From Rhizophagus irregularis (lineage: Eukaryota > Glomeromycota > Glomeromycetes > Glomerales > Glomeraceae): a DNA stretch of 64,000 nt. Below the pieces are notes generated by a model. That model ran no database searches. It saw only the letters and a program-made list of their open reading frames with translations, and was not told where the DNA came from. Where the stretch lies: NCBI RefSeq assembly GCF_026210795.1, contig NC_089440.1, forward strand, positions 2,914,001-2,978,000, read 5' to 3'. The position numbers and the translations under genes were made by a program. This document shows positions 24,016-37,460 of this stretch, piece after piece; within the stretch, counting starts at the first letter, position 1, and each line of letters opens with the position of its first letter.

Positions 24016-25378
24016 ATGCCTGGAGCCGCAAGGAATTGTATTCTTATGAGACTTTCCTAATATTTGTTATATTATCAAGTGGATTTTTCGTAAATGTATC
24101 AGATAAAATTTTTTTTTTGTCAAAGTATTGAAGATATAGTCGATCGAATATTTATAAACGAGATATCCTTTTTGTTGATTAGAAATGTGCCAATTTAATG
24201 TGTCAGCGATTTCATTTAGATATTGATTATTGAATTCATAATAAGTAAAATTTAATTAAAGTATTATATGGGAAAGTTTCATAGAAGAGAGATACAGCAA
24301 TCTCTCTGGACACGAACGAACGTAAAGAGTTATGATCCACCATTCACTTCCATTTTTTAAAAAAGTTGGGATAAGTGTGGATCATACTTGTTGCTAAGTG
24401 CATCATTTGGAAAGCCTTCCACAATTTCAGATTTCGAAAATCTTAACCTTGTTGCCTACATTAGCATACGAGTGAGATTTCAAAAGTGGAATATGGCTTT
24501 ACCAATTTTTTCTCGTTTCTTTAAATAGGCTCAAAAACGTACAAGGTTCCTCGTCGTCCTTTCGAAAAAGAACGAATTGATCAAGAACTTCGACTAATCG
24601 GTGAATATGGTCTTCGGAACAAACGTGAAATTTGGCGTGTAGCATACACACTTTCAAACATTCGTCGTGCTGCTCGTGAATTATTAACATTAGATGATAA
24701 GGACCCTCGTCGTTTATTTGAAGGAAATGCCTTGATTAGAAGACTAGTCAGGATTGGAGTATTGGATGAAACTAAGATGAAACTTGATTATGTTTTGGCT
24801 TTGAAAATAGAAGATTTTTTGGAAAGAAGATTACAAACTCAAGTTTTTAAATTGGGTTTAGCTAAATCAATTCATCATGCTCGTGTTCTAATCAGACAAC
24901 GCCATATTCGGTACGTATGAATTTATATAATTTATTTTATAACAATGAGGTTGGTAATCCTAAGTGTTTCAAATAGTGTTGGTAAGCAAATAGTCAATAT
25001 TCCAAGTTTTATTGTTCGGTAAGTACTATAATAATCATTGGTTTAAGTAATATTGTCATTTAACGCTATTTATTCGTTTATTTACTGTTTGTTTATTATT
25101 TCGATTTAGCCTCGACTCTCAGAAACATATCGATTTTGCCCTCACTTCGCCTTATGGTAATTTATCATATATATTATTTAATATATTTAGTTATAATTTC
25201 TCACATTCGTAACTTTTTATAGGTGGTGGACGTCCTGGTCGTGTAAAGAGGAAACGTCAACGCTCCGCTATTAAGGGTAAATTATATTAAGAGCACTGTA
25301 TTAATAATTTTTTTGCGGTTATTAAACAAATTTCCTTGATTTATTCTTGCAGGTAAAGAGGAAGAGGAAGACGAATAA
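24016..25378 (+). CDS. RPS9: 40S ribosomal protein uS4 (S9)
   Basis: A small-subunit primary rRNA-binding protein. Exons: 24016-24037, 24529-24910, 24977-25018, 25110-25156, 25223-25276, 25353-25378; 190 aa (human 194, fission yeast 191). Exon 1 is a 22-nt microexon (MPGAARN plus one base). Joining it to the acceptor at 24528 gives [20 protein letters not shown], which aligns without gaps to fission yeast. The core [15 protein letters not shown] and [20 protein letters not shown] holds the S4 RNA-binding fold. The tail is acidic. Intron 1 is 491 bp, several times longer than the other introns here. The gene converges with RVB2 (160 bp between stop codons). Confidence 0.94.
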
Positions 25379-25537
25379 ACGCAAACTTTGTAATTGATTG
25401 ACTTTTGGAGGCAATTGGTTATATAAAGTTTATAAAATATGTAACTTAAATAATAATATATCGTTTTGCAAAAAAAATTTTTAATTTCTATAATCTAAAG
25501 TCTCACAGCCAATTGATATAAAATAAAATTACAAAGA

Positions 25538-27693
<2,156 letters not shown>

Positions 27694-28057
27694 ATTGTTT
27701 AATTCAACAAAAAAAAAGCTTCTGTAGTTGATTTGATCAAAGGAAGCCTTTATATTGCGTGTATATGTAGATAATCATTTTTTCCATTCAAGATCATAAT
27801 GACAAATTTTCACTCCACGTGATCTTTAATAGGATCCCAGCTACACCATCGGGTTTGGCCCGCATTACGGCGTTATGCACTAACACGTGAAAATAAACAG
27901 TGACGAATAAGGGCGTGACGAATAATTTTTTACTTACTCGAAAAAACAAGTCCCTCAGATATATATAAACAGCCGGAGGAGTGACAATGTGACAAATATT
28001 TTTACGGTCACGTGCCTAAGTTTTTTTGATGGTGAAGCTGGGAAAAATTAGGATTCC
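27694..28057. promoter_or_regulatory. RVB2 upstream region with three CACGTG motifs
   Basis: Contains CACGTG at 27816-27821, 27884-27889 and 28009-28014, within 320 bp upstream of the RVB2 start. No gene on either strand. Function is inferred from position and the shared motif only. Confidence 0.5.
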
Positions 28058-28407
28058 AAAAATTACCCTCCTCATATTACTTTCTTGATTTGGTCAAAAT
28101 GCATGATTATGTATGATAACCATATTCTTTTCTTGATCTGAAAATTAAACATTAACACATATTTTTTCAAAGAATCTTTTTGTAAGACATCAATATTAAT
28201 AAAATAGATTTAATGAAGAAATAATGCAGTAATATTTTATATTAAACATTAAGAGAACAAAGTTTTTAACAAGTTATTTTTATTAAATATTCAAAATATT
28301 TCTTTTTTGTTTAATACTGCGTTTTGAGACAAGAAAAGAATATATGGTTGTTATACATAATCAATGCATATTTTGATCGGATCAAGAGAGTCAAGAAGGT
28401 AATTTTT
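28058..28407. mobile_element. Foldback MITE with ~83-bp inverted arms
   Basis: 28058-28140 and 28327-28407 are imperfect inverted copies of each other (for example CTTGATTTGGTCAAAATGCAT against the inverse of ATGCATATTTTGATCGG). The middle is AT-rich and non-coding. No unambiguous target duplication. It lies 365 bp upstream of the RVB2 start. Confidence 0.7.
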
Positions 28408-28639
28408 GCAGAACCAAAATATACTGTATTATAAAAAGGCAGAAAAAAAAAACTATCATCAAAATAAATAAAATAAGTATAGTGTGCACAGTCTAAAGTC
28501 AGGTAATATGCAAAAAAGTGGCCAAATTTTCAACCATATAGATATCACGTAATTTGATATATAAATGCATTTGACTTACATATTATAAATTTATTAATAT
28601 TGTTATTTATACGTTAATTACATTATTTGGAATACGTCT

Positions 28640-29240
28640 GTGAGATATATATTTTTTAACTGCATATAAAGCTTCTATTCCCTTCAATTCTTTCTTATAT
28701 GCATCCATAAATCTCCAACTCCGCCTAGCATATTTTCAAATTTGTATTAGTAGCATCAGGAACCATTTTCTCCAATCCTTTAAAAGTATAATCACAATTA
28801 TTTCGCGTAAATTGTTTTGCTGCATTCCAAAATTGTTCAATAAAATTTAATTCACAATGGAATTTTGGGTAAAAAATAATCTTATGACCTTGATCTTCAA
28901 TAATTTCTTGAATTAAGGGTCTTTGTGCAGCAAAATCAAGTTGAAAAAAGAGAATTCTAACAGCACAGCAATTATTTTTTGTGGGTAAATGAATTTTGCA
29001 TTCAGAACAAATTCTTTTTAACCCTTTTTTCCATAATCCTCTCTCTTCTAACACTAATTTAATACCTTTTGGATGCCCATCTGAAAGATACATTGATTGA
29101 ATTTTCCCATCAGATTTGAATTCATCTTTAAACTTTTTTTACTATCTGGATTAAGATTCATATGATGTGCAATTAAAGCATCAGGCGCATATTGTAGTAT
29201 TATCAAATGCAAATACATCTATAGAATCAGGATATTTTTG
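28640..29240 (-). pseudogene. DDE transposase relic (KFHCELNFIEQFW type)
   Basis: On the minus strand, from 29240 down: fragments around HHMNLNPDSKK, then a clean stretch 29093-28725 (122 codons) with YLSDGHPKGIKLVLEERGLW, a Cys-containing segment, QLDFAAQRPLIQEIIEDQGH and YPKFHCELNFIEQFWNAAK. Then after a stop come RRSWRFMDAYKKELKGIEAL and KKYISHRR. The ELNFIE/W block is the counterpart of the Tc1-type SPDLNPIE/W block with the last catalytic Glu. It is a truncated, stop-broken copy. The superfamily name is left open; no termini found. Confidence 0.65.
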
Positions 29241-30424
29241 CTAAAAATAGAAATTGCTTTTTTTACTATCTATTGCATATAAAATAATATTGTCCATTAA
29301 AAATAATAAAATATGATAAATTTTCAAAAAAAAGAATAAAATAAATTAATGTAACATTCCTGTCACACGTTAAATAACCAAAAACAGGCAAAAAAAATGG
29401 CGCGAATTGCATAAACTATTCGCAAATTTGTATAAACTATTTACAAATAGTATAGGTTAATTCGCAAATAGCCAAAAACAGCCAAAAACAGCCATAAATA
29501 GCCATAAATAGCCAAAAATAGTCACTGCTTTTTGCACCATTTTTTTTGCCAATTTTTAGCATTTTGACCAGTATGTTTAACTAAATCTTCATTTGTCCAC
29601 CATCCATCACGGTTATTACAGGACCCTGAACAATATATATATAGGTCAGATGAAAAATTCAAAATTTACTAAGGTCAATAAGCAAATATTTTTCATGTCT
29701 GCTAAGCAAACTTTTATCTAATCCATAAATTTTTTACATTGCTAAGCAACTTATTTTATGACATATATATATTAATATATAATTTTTTTTATAAAATATG
29801 TATATAAAAAAAAACTAAAAAAACAAAAATTTTTGAAATAATGCATGGATAAAGCTATTATTATTTTTTTGTAATATTACAACTTATAAATGTTTCTTAT
29901 TAATATTTTTGTATATCTGTTCTGTAACTTAAAAGCGTAATTTAGGCACTTTAGTCAAAGGAAACATCCAAAACCTTCTTAAATAAGTTGTTCAACAGGT
30001 TCAAATCTACTTACATATAAATTTTTATCATAATTGAATAGATATTTATGGATTTATTCATGTTTTTTGTAATGCTACCAATATGCGGAATTTTTATTTT
30101 TAAAATTTACTGTAAAATTTATCAAAAAAAATATTTTTAAAAAATTTTCTAAGTAAAAATGAAATAACTTTTATTGATTATTACAAAAATTATAGTGTAA
30201 AATTATAAAAAAAACAGAAAACCACTTATTTTTTTTGCTTTCATTTTTACAGCAATATCCAAAATAAAAAAAACATTTGAAAATTTTGTTGCTGATAATC
30301 TGCCAGGTTGTCAGCTTGCCAGGTTGCCGGCAAATTGAAAAAATAAACAAACACGTGACAAGTTCATTATGTAACATAAAACATTTGATTTTGCGTATAA
30401 ATATTGTTTTATTTTCTTTGCGTA
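29241..30424. other. AT-rich gap with AATAGCC/CAGCC minisatellite
   Basis: 29430-29530 has repeats of TAGCCAAAAACAGCCA-type units. The remainder is low-complexity AT. A lone AGGACCCTG at 29620 recalls the family A terminus but no partner end or TSD was found. Confidence 0.5.
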
Positions 30425-30743
30425 ATGCCTAAATTAAAACTAAATTGATATTTTCGTTGGTTAATAGTTGAAAGAATTTTGGAAGGCGCGTTATATAAAA
30501 GAATAGCAGAACAACTTAATCTTAGTAAAGCCTCTATTTCTAAAGTATTTTTACGTTTCAAAAAATATGGATGTATAGATTCATTACTAATAGAAGAACG
30601 ATTAAGACTCCTTTCGATTGATGATATAAAGTATTTAAAAAATCTTTTGAAAGAAAAAATAGATTGGTATTTATGGGAGCTGCAATCTGAAATGGAGCTG
30701 TGATTAGGCCATCGTATTAGTTATGGCACTCTCTAAAAAGCTA
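30425..30743 (+). pseudogene. Tc1-like transposase N-terminal HTH relic
   Basis: From ATG 30425 the frame reads MPKLKLN, a stop, then RWLIVERILEGALYKRIAEQ and LNLSKASISKVFLRFKKYG, a helix-turn-helix typical of Tc1/mariner DNA-binding domains. Stops recur at 30701 and 30735. The relic ends where the Tigger-like MITE is inserted at the TA 30744-30745; the catalytic part is not found beyond that MITE. Confidence 0.65.
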
Positions 30744-31024
30744 TACAGTCAACTCCCTCTATAGTCACTCCCGTTATAGTCACATTTTACTATATAGTCA
30801 CACCAGTTGAATGTTCAAAACACTTTATTATTAAAATCTATCCTATATAGTCACAATCTATCTATAGTCACTATCACACCTATCCTCAAAAATCTTATAT
30901 TAAAAAGAACCGTTTATAATCACAGTTATATAAAGAATATATTAAATAACTTGGCATCTAATAATCGTACAAAGATGTATCATAGCTTGTTAGAATCGTC
31001 TCACTGAGACGAATTGAATGGTGG

Positions 31025-31041
31025 TAGTTTTATCCTTTTCC
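31025..31041 (+). repeat. LINE target-site duplication, left
   Basis: TAGTTTTATCCTTTTCC, exact match to 43331-43347. A near copy (one T for C) also lies at 31277-31293 between the two tandem 3' ends. Confidence 0.85.
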
Positions 31042-31527
31042 TGTGCAAACAGTCTTATGACTTTATCTTTTATTTATATTTTGACATCGAAAATATGATC
31101 GAACAATATTACAAAATAAGAAAATAAACTAATAAAAAATAAAAAGAGTAGCTTCACGACTCATACAAGTAAAGAAATCTAAACTAAAATAAAATTAAAG
31201 CAAAGAAAAACTAAACTATTACAGAATCGCATACCCCAACTTTACCCGAAGGCCAGTGTGAGTCAACTATCCAACATAGTTTTATCTTTTTCCTGTGCAA
31301 ACAGTCTTATGACTTTATCTTTTATTTATATTTCAATATCGAAAAATAATCGAACAATATTACAAAAATAAGAAAATAAACTAATAAAAAATAAAAAGAA
31401 TAGCTTCACGACTCATACAAGTAAAGAAATCTAGACTAAAATAAATTAAAGCAAAGAAAAACTAAACTATTACAGAATCACATACCCCAACTTTACCCGA
31501 AGGCCAGTGTGAGTCAACTATCCAACA
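31041..31527 (-). repeat. Tandem duplication of the LINE 3' end
   Basis: Two ~236-bp copies (31041-31277, 31292-31527), about 95 percent alike by eye, separated by a target-like AGTTTTATCTTTTTCC. Confidence 0.85.
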
Positions 31528-31544
31528 TCCAAAAATCCAGTCCG

Positions 31545-32699
31545 TTACCAGAAAGAAATCCTAAGAGGTTGAACTGTTAAGCGGCGCAGAAAATCCAAGT
31601 GCGAGATCCATGATCCGCCCTGAATTATAGAAGAGAATATCCAAGAAATCCAGGAATCCTGAGAAACTGTCGCCAAAGAAGAGTTGTGTTTTTGCGGAGA
31701 AGTAGTAACGAGAGAAGGACTTGAAGATGGGCCATGTAATTTAGAAGCAGTCGAGATACCCTGTAACTCTTCCCAAGCATGGAAAAGAACATTCCGACAT
31801 AGCCAAATTTCACCATATAATTCAACTTGGAAGTCATTAAGAAGAGGAGAGATAGTCTTATATACAACAGAAAGAGGAAAATATTGTGCCAAAAATGTCA
31901 TCAAATGCGCAGGTAACAGTCCTCTGGTAAGCCAAAGACAGGATAGAGAAGGAGTTTCACAGTTCCAGCAATCTAAAGCAGAGAAACCAGATTGGAAAGT
32001 AACATCCAAAGGCTTCAGGGACAAAAACGAAGATAAACAGGAATCTCTGAATTTAAACAACTTCAGAACGATGTGTAAAACATGGATTGAGATCCGGGAG
32101 GATATAGGGACAAGTCCAAAGATGGTTCAAATCTTCAGGAGCAGAGTTGCATAGTGGATAAAGCCAATCCGGAGAGTATAAATAAGGTTTGCGTTGTTGA
32201 AGAGTAGATAAGGTAGGTAGCATATCCAAAAGAAGTTTGATACGGAAGATCTAAAATTCAGGGCGACCATTCTTGTGCGAAGTAAAACCTTTAATTTGTG
32301 AAAGGCAAAAATATATACCAGCCCAGTCGAAAAGTGAAGAAGAACCAAGAGCAGCAAAACGTGCCATTGAACAAAAGGATAAAAGAGCACGAGCATCTGC
32401 TATAGAGCGAAGAAAATGACGAATATTCATGTCAATAGGCAAAGAATTAAAGGTGTCACATACTTCGGAGCAATGCAAACACCAAAGGTGGAAAAGTAGG
32501 TTGTAAAGATGAATGAGCATCTTTTGCCAGAGAATCCGCACGTGAATTATAGAAATCGTCGCCATGAGCAGGGACTTTACTCAACTCAACTTTAAGGTTA
32601 CGATCTATAATAAGTTGTCGAATAGAAAGCCAAAGAAGATGATTGGGTTCACGAAGTAACTTTGGTGAGCAAAAGATATTAACGAAACGTGCCCATAAC
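31545..32699 (-). pseudogene. LINE ORF2, end of RNase H and C-terminal region
   Basis: Directly inside the left TSD of the inserted palindrome element, the minus strand resumes with LWARFVNIF, then AHGDDFYNSRADSLAKD (about 32570-32520), the His/Asp block ending RNase H domains. Downstream frames 32565-32251 and 32060-31545 continue as Leu/Ser/Trp-rich C-terminal sequence of such LINEs. At least two frame changes are needed. Confidence 0.75.
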
Positions 32700-32707
32700 G
32701 AGATAAG

Positions 32708-35700
32708 TAGTGTTCTGAACAGATCGGATCAGACCGGATTTGAGTTAAATCTGATCTGATCTGAATTCGAATCAAATTAAATCAGATTCGATCCGATCCG
32801 ATTCAGATCCAAATTAGATTCGATCCGATCCGATTTGAATCTGAATTAGATTCGATCCGATCCGATCTGAATCCCAACTGATTTGATCTGATCCGATCGA
32901 TAACTGATTATGATCCGATCCGGATCTGATCTGGATCCAATCGTTTTAAAAAAGCGCAACGTTTTTTATTAATATTGTTAAAGACGTTGCGAAACGACTT
33001 TTTATGGCAAATTATCAAACAAAAAAATGTTTCGCAACGTTTTTATTAAACAATTGCGAAAACGATTTTTTATCGGTAAAATTATTAAATAAAAAACGTT
33101 TTCGCAACGTTTTTATTTATATAGTTAAAACCCGCTGCGAAAAACGCTTTTATTTCGTTAAATTATCAAATAAAAACGTTTCGCAACGTTTCTCATTAAT
33201 ACAATTAAAAACGTTGCGAAAGACGTTTTTTGTTAAATGCATAAATAGAAATGTTAAACGGCGTTATTTTATGAAAAAGATGCCGTTTCGGCATCTTTTT
33301 CATTTTTTTATCAAATAAGGTGCCGTTTTGGTATCTTTCGTATTATTTTATCAAAAAAGATACCAAAACTGCATCTTTTCGTAATATTTTATGCAAAAAA
33401 GATGCCGAAACGGCATCTTTTCGTATTATTTTATCAAAAAAGATGCCGAAAGGCATCTTTCGTATTATTTTATAAAAAAGATGCCGTTTCAGCATCTTTT
33501 TCATTTTTTTTATCAAAAAAGATGCTGAAACGGCATCTTTTCGTATTATTTTATGAAAAAAAGATGCCGAAACGCATCTTTTAATATTATTTTATCAAAA
33601 AAAATGCCGAAACGGCATCTTTTAATATTATTTTATGAAAAAAAGATGCTGTTCGGCATCTTTTTCATTTTTTTATCAAAAAAAATGCCGAAACGGCATC
33701 TTTTGTATTATTTTATGAAAAAAGATGCCTTGTTTCGGCATCTTACTCATTTTTTATCGAAAAAAGATGCTGTTTCGGCATCTTTTCGTATTATTTTATG
33801 AAAAAAAATGCCGAAACGCATCTTTTAATATTATTTTATCAAAAAAGATACTTCGGCATCTTTTTCATTTTTTTTACCAAAAAAGATGCTGAAACGGCAT
33901 CTTTTAATATTATTTTATGAAAAAAAGATGCTGTTCAGCATCTTTTTCATTTTTTTATCAAAAAAAATGCCGTTTCGGCATCTTTTCGTATTATTTTATG
34001 AGAAAAAGATGCCAAAATGGCATCTTTCGTATTATTTTATAAAAAAGATGCTGAAACAACATCTTTAGTATTATTTTATAAAAAAGATGCCGTTTCGGCA
34101 TCTTTTTCGATAGAAAAAAGATGCAAAGCTTGGCATCTTCGTATTATTTTATGAAAAAAGATCTTAGTTTCGGCATTTTTTTCATTTTTTTATCAAAAAA
34201 GATGCCGAAACAGCATCTTTTCGTATTATTTTATCGAAAAAAAGATGCCGAAACGCATCTTTAATATTATTTTATCAAAAAAGATGCTTCGCATCTTTTT
34301 CATTTTTATCATAAAAGATGCTGAAACGGCATCTTTTCGTATTATTTTATGAAAAAAAGATGCCGAAACGCATCTTTTAATATTATTTTATCAAAAAAGA
34401 TGCCGAAATGGCATCTTTTAATATTATTTATGAAAAAAGATGCTGTTCGGCATCTTTTTCACTTTTTTATCAAAAAAGATGCTGAAACGGCATCTTTTGT
34501 ATTATTTTATGAAAAAAGATGCCGTTTCGGCATTTTACTTATTTTTTTTATCAAAAAAGATGCCGTTTCGGCATCTTTTCGTATTATTTTATGAAAAAAA
34601 GATGCCGAAACGCATCTTTTAATATTATTTTATCAAAAAAGATGCCGAAACGGCATCTTTTAATATTATTTATGAAAAAAGATGCTGTTTGGCATCTTTT
34701 TCACTTTTTTATCAAAAAAGATGCCGAAACGGCATCTTTTGTATTATTTTATAAAAAAAGATGCCGTTTCGGCATCTTACTTATTTTTTATCAAAAAAGA
34801 TGCCGTTTCGGCATCTTTTCGTATTATTTTATGAAAAAGATGCCGAAACGCATCTTTTAATATTATTTTATCAAAAAAGATGCTTCGGCATCTTTTTCAT
34901 TTTTTTATCAAAAAAGATGCCGAACCGCATCTTTTAATATTATTTTATGAAAAAAATGCTGTTCGGCATCTTTTTCGCTTATTTATCAAAAAAGAGCTTT
35001 TTCGGCATCTTTTCGTATTATTTTATGAAAAAAGATCCAAACGCATCTTTCGTATTATTTTATAAAAAAGATCCGTTTCGGCATCTTTTTATTTTTTTAT
35101 CAAAAAAGATGCCGTTTCGGCATCTTTTCGTATTATTTTATGAGAAAAAGATGCCGAAACGGCATCTTTCGTATTATTTTATAAAAAAGATGCCGAAACA
35201 ACATCTTTAGTATTATTTTATAAAAAAGATGCCGTTTTGGCATCTTTTTCATTTTTTTATCAAAAAAGATGCCGAAACGGCATCTTTCGTATTATTTATG
35301 AAAAAAGATGCCGTTTCAGTGTTTTTTTCATTTTTTTTATCAAAAAAGATGCCGAAACAGCATCTTTTCGTATTATTTTATGAAAAAAAGATGCCAAAAC
35401 GCATCTTTTAATATTATTTTATCAAAAAAGATGCTTCGGCATCTTTTTCATTTTTTATCATAAAAGATGCTGAAATGGCATCTTTTCGTATTATTTTATG
35501 AAAAAAAGATGCCGAAACGCATCTTTTAATATTATTTTATCAAAAAAGATGCCGAAACGGCATCTTTTAATATTATTTATGAAAAAAGATGCTGTTCGGC
35601 ATCTTTTTCACTTTTTGATCAAAAAAGATGCCGAAATGGCATTTTTTGTATTATTTTATAAAAAAAGATGCCGTTTCGGCATCTTACTTATTTTTTTTAT

Positions 35701-36610
35701 CAAAAAAGATGCCGTTTCGGCATCTTTTCATATTATTTTATGAAAAAAAGATGCCGAAACGCATCTTTTAATATTATTTTATCAAAAAAGATGCTTCGGC
35801 ATCTTTTTCATTTTTATCAAAAGATGCCAACCGGCATCTTTTAATATTATTTTATGAAAAAAGATGCTGTTCGGCATCTTTTTCGCTTATTTATCAAAAA
35901 AGATGCCGTTTCGGCATCTTTTCGTATTATTTTATGAGAAAAAGATGCCGAAACGGCATCTTTCGTATTATTTTATAAAAAGGATGCCGTTTCGGCATCT
36001 TTTCGTATTATTTTATGAGAAAAAGATGCCGAAACGGCATCTTTCATATTATTTTATAAAAAAGATGCCGTTTCAGCATCTTTTTTTATTTTTTTATCAA
36101 AAAAGATGCCGAAACGGCATCTTTTCGTATTATTTTATGAAAAAAAAACCATTTCGCAACGGTTTTTAATTATTTAATAAAAAAACGTTGCGAAATGTTT
36201 TTTTATTTCATTTTAACGAATAAAAACCGTTTCGCAACGGTTTTTAATCATTTTAATAAAAAAATGTTGCGAAACATTTTTTTATTTCAATTTAACGAAT
36301 AAAAAAACCATTTCGCAACGATTTTTAATCATTTTAATAAAAACGTTGCGAAACGTTTTTTAACTTAACATTTCGCAACGTAACAGGGCGCTTTGATCTG
36401 ATCCGATCCGGATCCGATCCGAATCCGCTCGAATCAAATCCAATCTGATCCTATTTGAATGAATTGTTGATCTGATTTGATTCGATCTGAATCGGATCAA
36501 ATTTTTTTGATCCGGATCGGATCACGGATCATAAAATCTATGATTCGATCCGATCTGTCTCGGATCAGATCCGCGGATACGAATCGGATCGGATTTTTTT
36601 CAGAACATTA
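32708..36610. mobile_element. hAT-like non-autonomous element built of concentric palindromic repeats
   Basis: Ends TAGTGTTCTGAAC (left) and, inverted, TAATGTTCTGAAA (right), fitting the YARNG-type hAT terminus. The exact 8-bp TSD GAGATAAG lies at 32700-32707 and 36611-36618, within the LINE RNase H frame. Layers from outside in: GATCCGATC/GATCTGATC-rich ends (32720-32945, 36392-36600); AACGTTGCGAAACG palindromes (32950-33235, 36147-36388); and a core of roughly 60-70 hairpins AAAGATGCCGAAACGGCATC with AT spacers (33250-36145). The layers mirror each other. Every reading frame through it is a translation of the repeat, such as KKRCRNASF, and does not encode a real protein. Confidence 0.85.
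33250..36145. repeat. Palindromic GATGCCGAAACGGCATC array
   Basis: Units of about 40-45 bp: a 24-28 bp perfect or near-perfect palindrome (loop AAA or TTT in either direction) and a spacer such as CGTATTATTTTATGAA or TCATTTTTTTATCAA. Units with GCCGAAACGGC and GCCGTTTCGGC alternate in blocks, and higher-order blocks of several units recur (for example near 34380-34620 and 35520-35760). Not a CRISPR array: spacers are few and repeated. Confidence 0.9.
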
Positions 36611-36619
36611 GAGATAAGT

Positions 36620-37460
36620 TGACTACAATCAGTATAAATTGTAATTGAAGAACTATGGAAAAGAGCGTTTAATCCTGAAACAACTGCATAGATCTCAGAA
36701 CGCAAAGCTGAAGGAAAGCATGCAGGGAGGCACGGGATGAAGAGTCAAGTATAAATCCATCATCATCAAGAGCAAGCCAAGCAGAAGCAATAGAAGGAGA
36801 ACAAGAATCCTTAGCAGGAAAGAAGGAACCATCAGTGTACAATTTACACACAGAAAGGGATAAGACCTCATCTTCCATTATTGTTGCCATAGAAGAAGGA
36901 AGGGCAGAAGAAGCAGGCGATGACAAGTTGGCAAAATGTACAAGAGCCAAAGAAGTAGCGTAACTCCAACAAGTAGAGAGAGTTATAGGAAGATAACACG
37001 CAAATACTTTTGCATTTCTGGTAGGATATCCCACCGTTTCAGATAAGCTGACATTAAAAAAACATTTCTCACTATTGCAACGCTGTTTAATAGCAGATTT
37101 CGTACACAAAGCAGGTATGTTAAAAGGACAACCAGGACAAGGATTATAGGATCGTTCATTGGTGGAAGTTGATACAGGAAGCCAATGTGACATAATAGCA
37201 GAGTTTTGTTTCTTGTAAGTGACACACATACGGCCAACAGATAAAGTTTGAGTAGCAGAATTAAAATTAATAGCCCATTGAGGATAAAAATAGTAATCTT
37301 TAACAGTATGATCTAATAAACAAGAAGAAGCTAAAGTAAAAGAAGAATTAATAAAATACAAAGGCAAAAGTAAAGAAGAAGAAGAAGAAGAAAGAAAATT
37401 ATTTTTAATAAATTTAAACCAAGTAGGGATTCGTCCTTTACGACCAATGATACCAAGGTA
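36620..37460 (-). pseudogene. LINE ORF2, RNase H N-terminal part
   Basis: The frame 37367-36669 contains KLYTDGSFF (first catalytic Asp, about 36850), ends in a frameshift near 36680, then SEIYAVVSG (catalytic Glu) and IYTDCSQLIS (third Asp), where the palindrome element cuts in. Upstream is a Cys/His-containing stretch (CPGCPFNIPALC) between RT and RNase H. Confidence 0.8.

Noticed and set aside
23775-24131. 118-codon plus-strand frame between eL21 and uS4
   Set aside because: Lys/Phe/Ser-rich low complexity, overlaps the uS4 first exon in another frame, no family resemblance.
29617-29660. Third family A element (AGGACCCTG start)
   Set aside because: Only the first nine bases and a GGTCA match; no partner end or 8-bp duplication found.
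33250-36145. CRISPR array
   Set aside because: Repeats are palindromes with AT spacers that themselves recur; eukaryotic context and transposon borders explain it.
33004-36169. About a dozen open frames of 60-113 codons on the plus strand across the palindrome array
   Set aside because: All are Lys/Phe/Arg-rich translations of the repeat unit (KKDAVSASF-like); the frames exist because the unit has few stops.
36669-37367. Independent host gene with an RNase H domain
   Set aside because: It lies between the RT and the 3' end of the LINE in the same orientation; it is ORF2.
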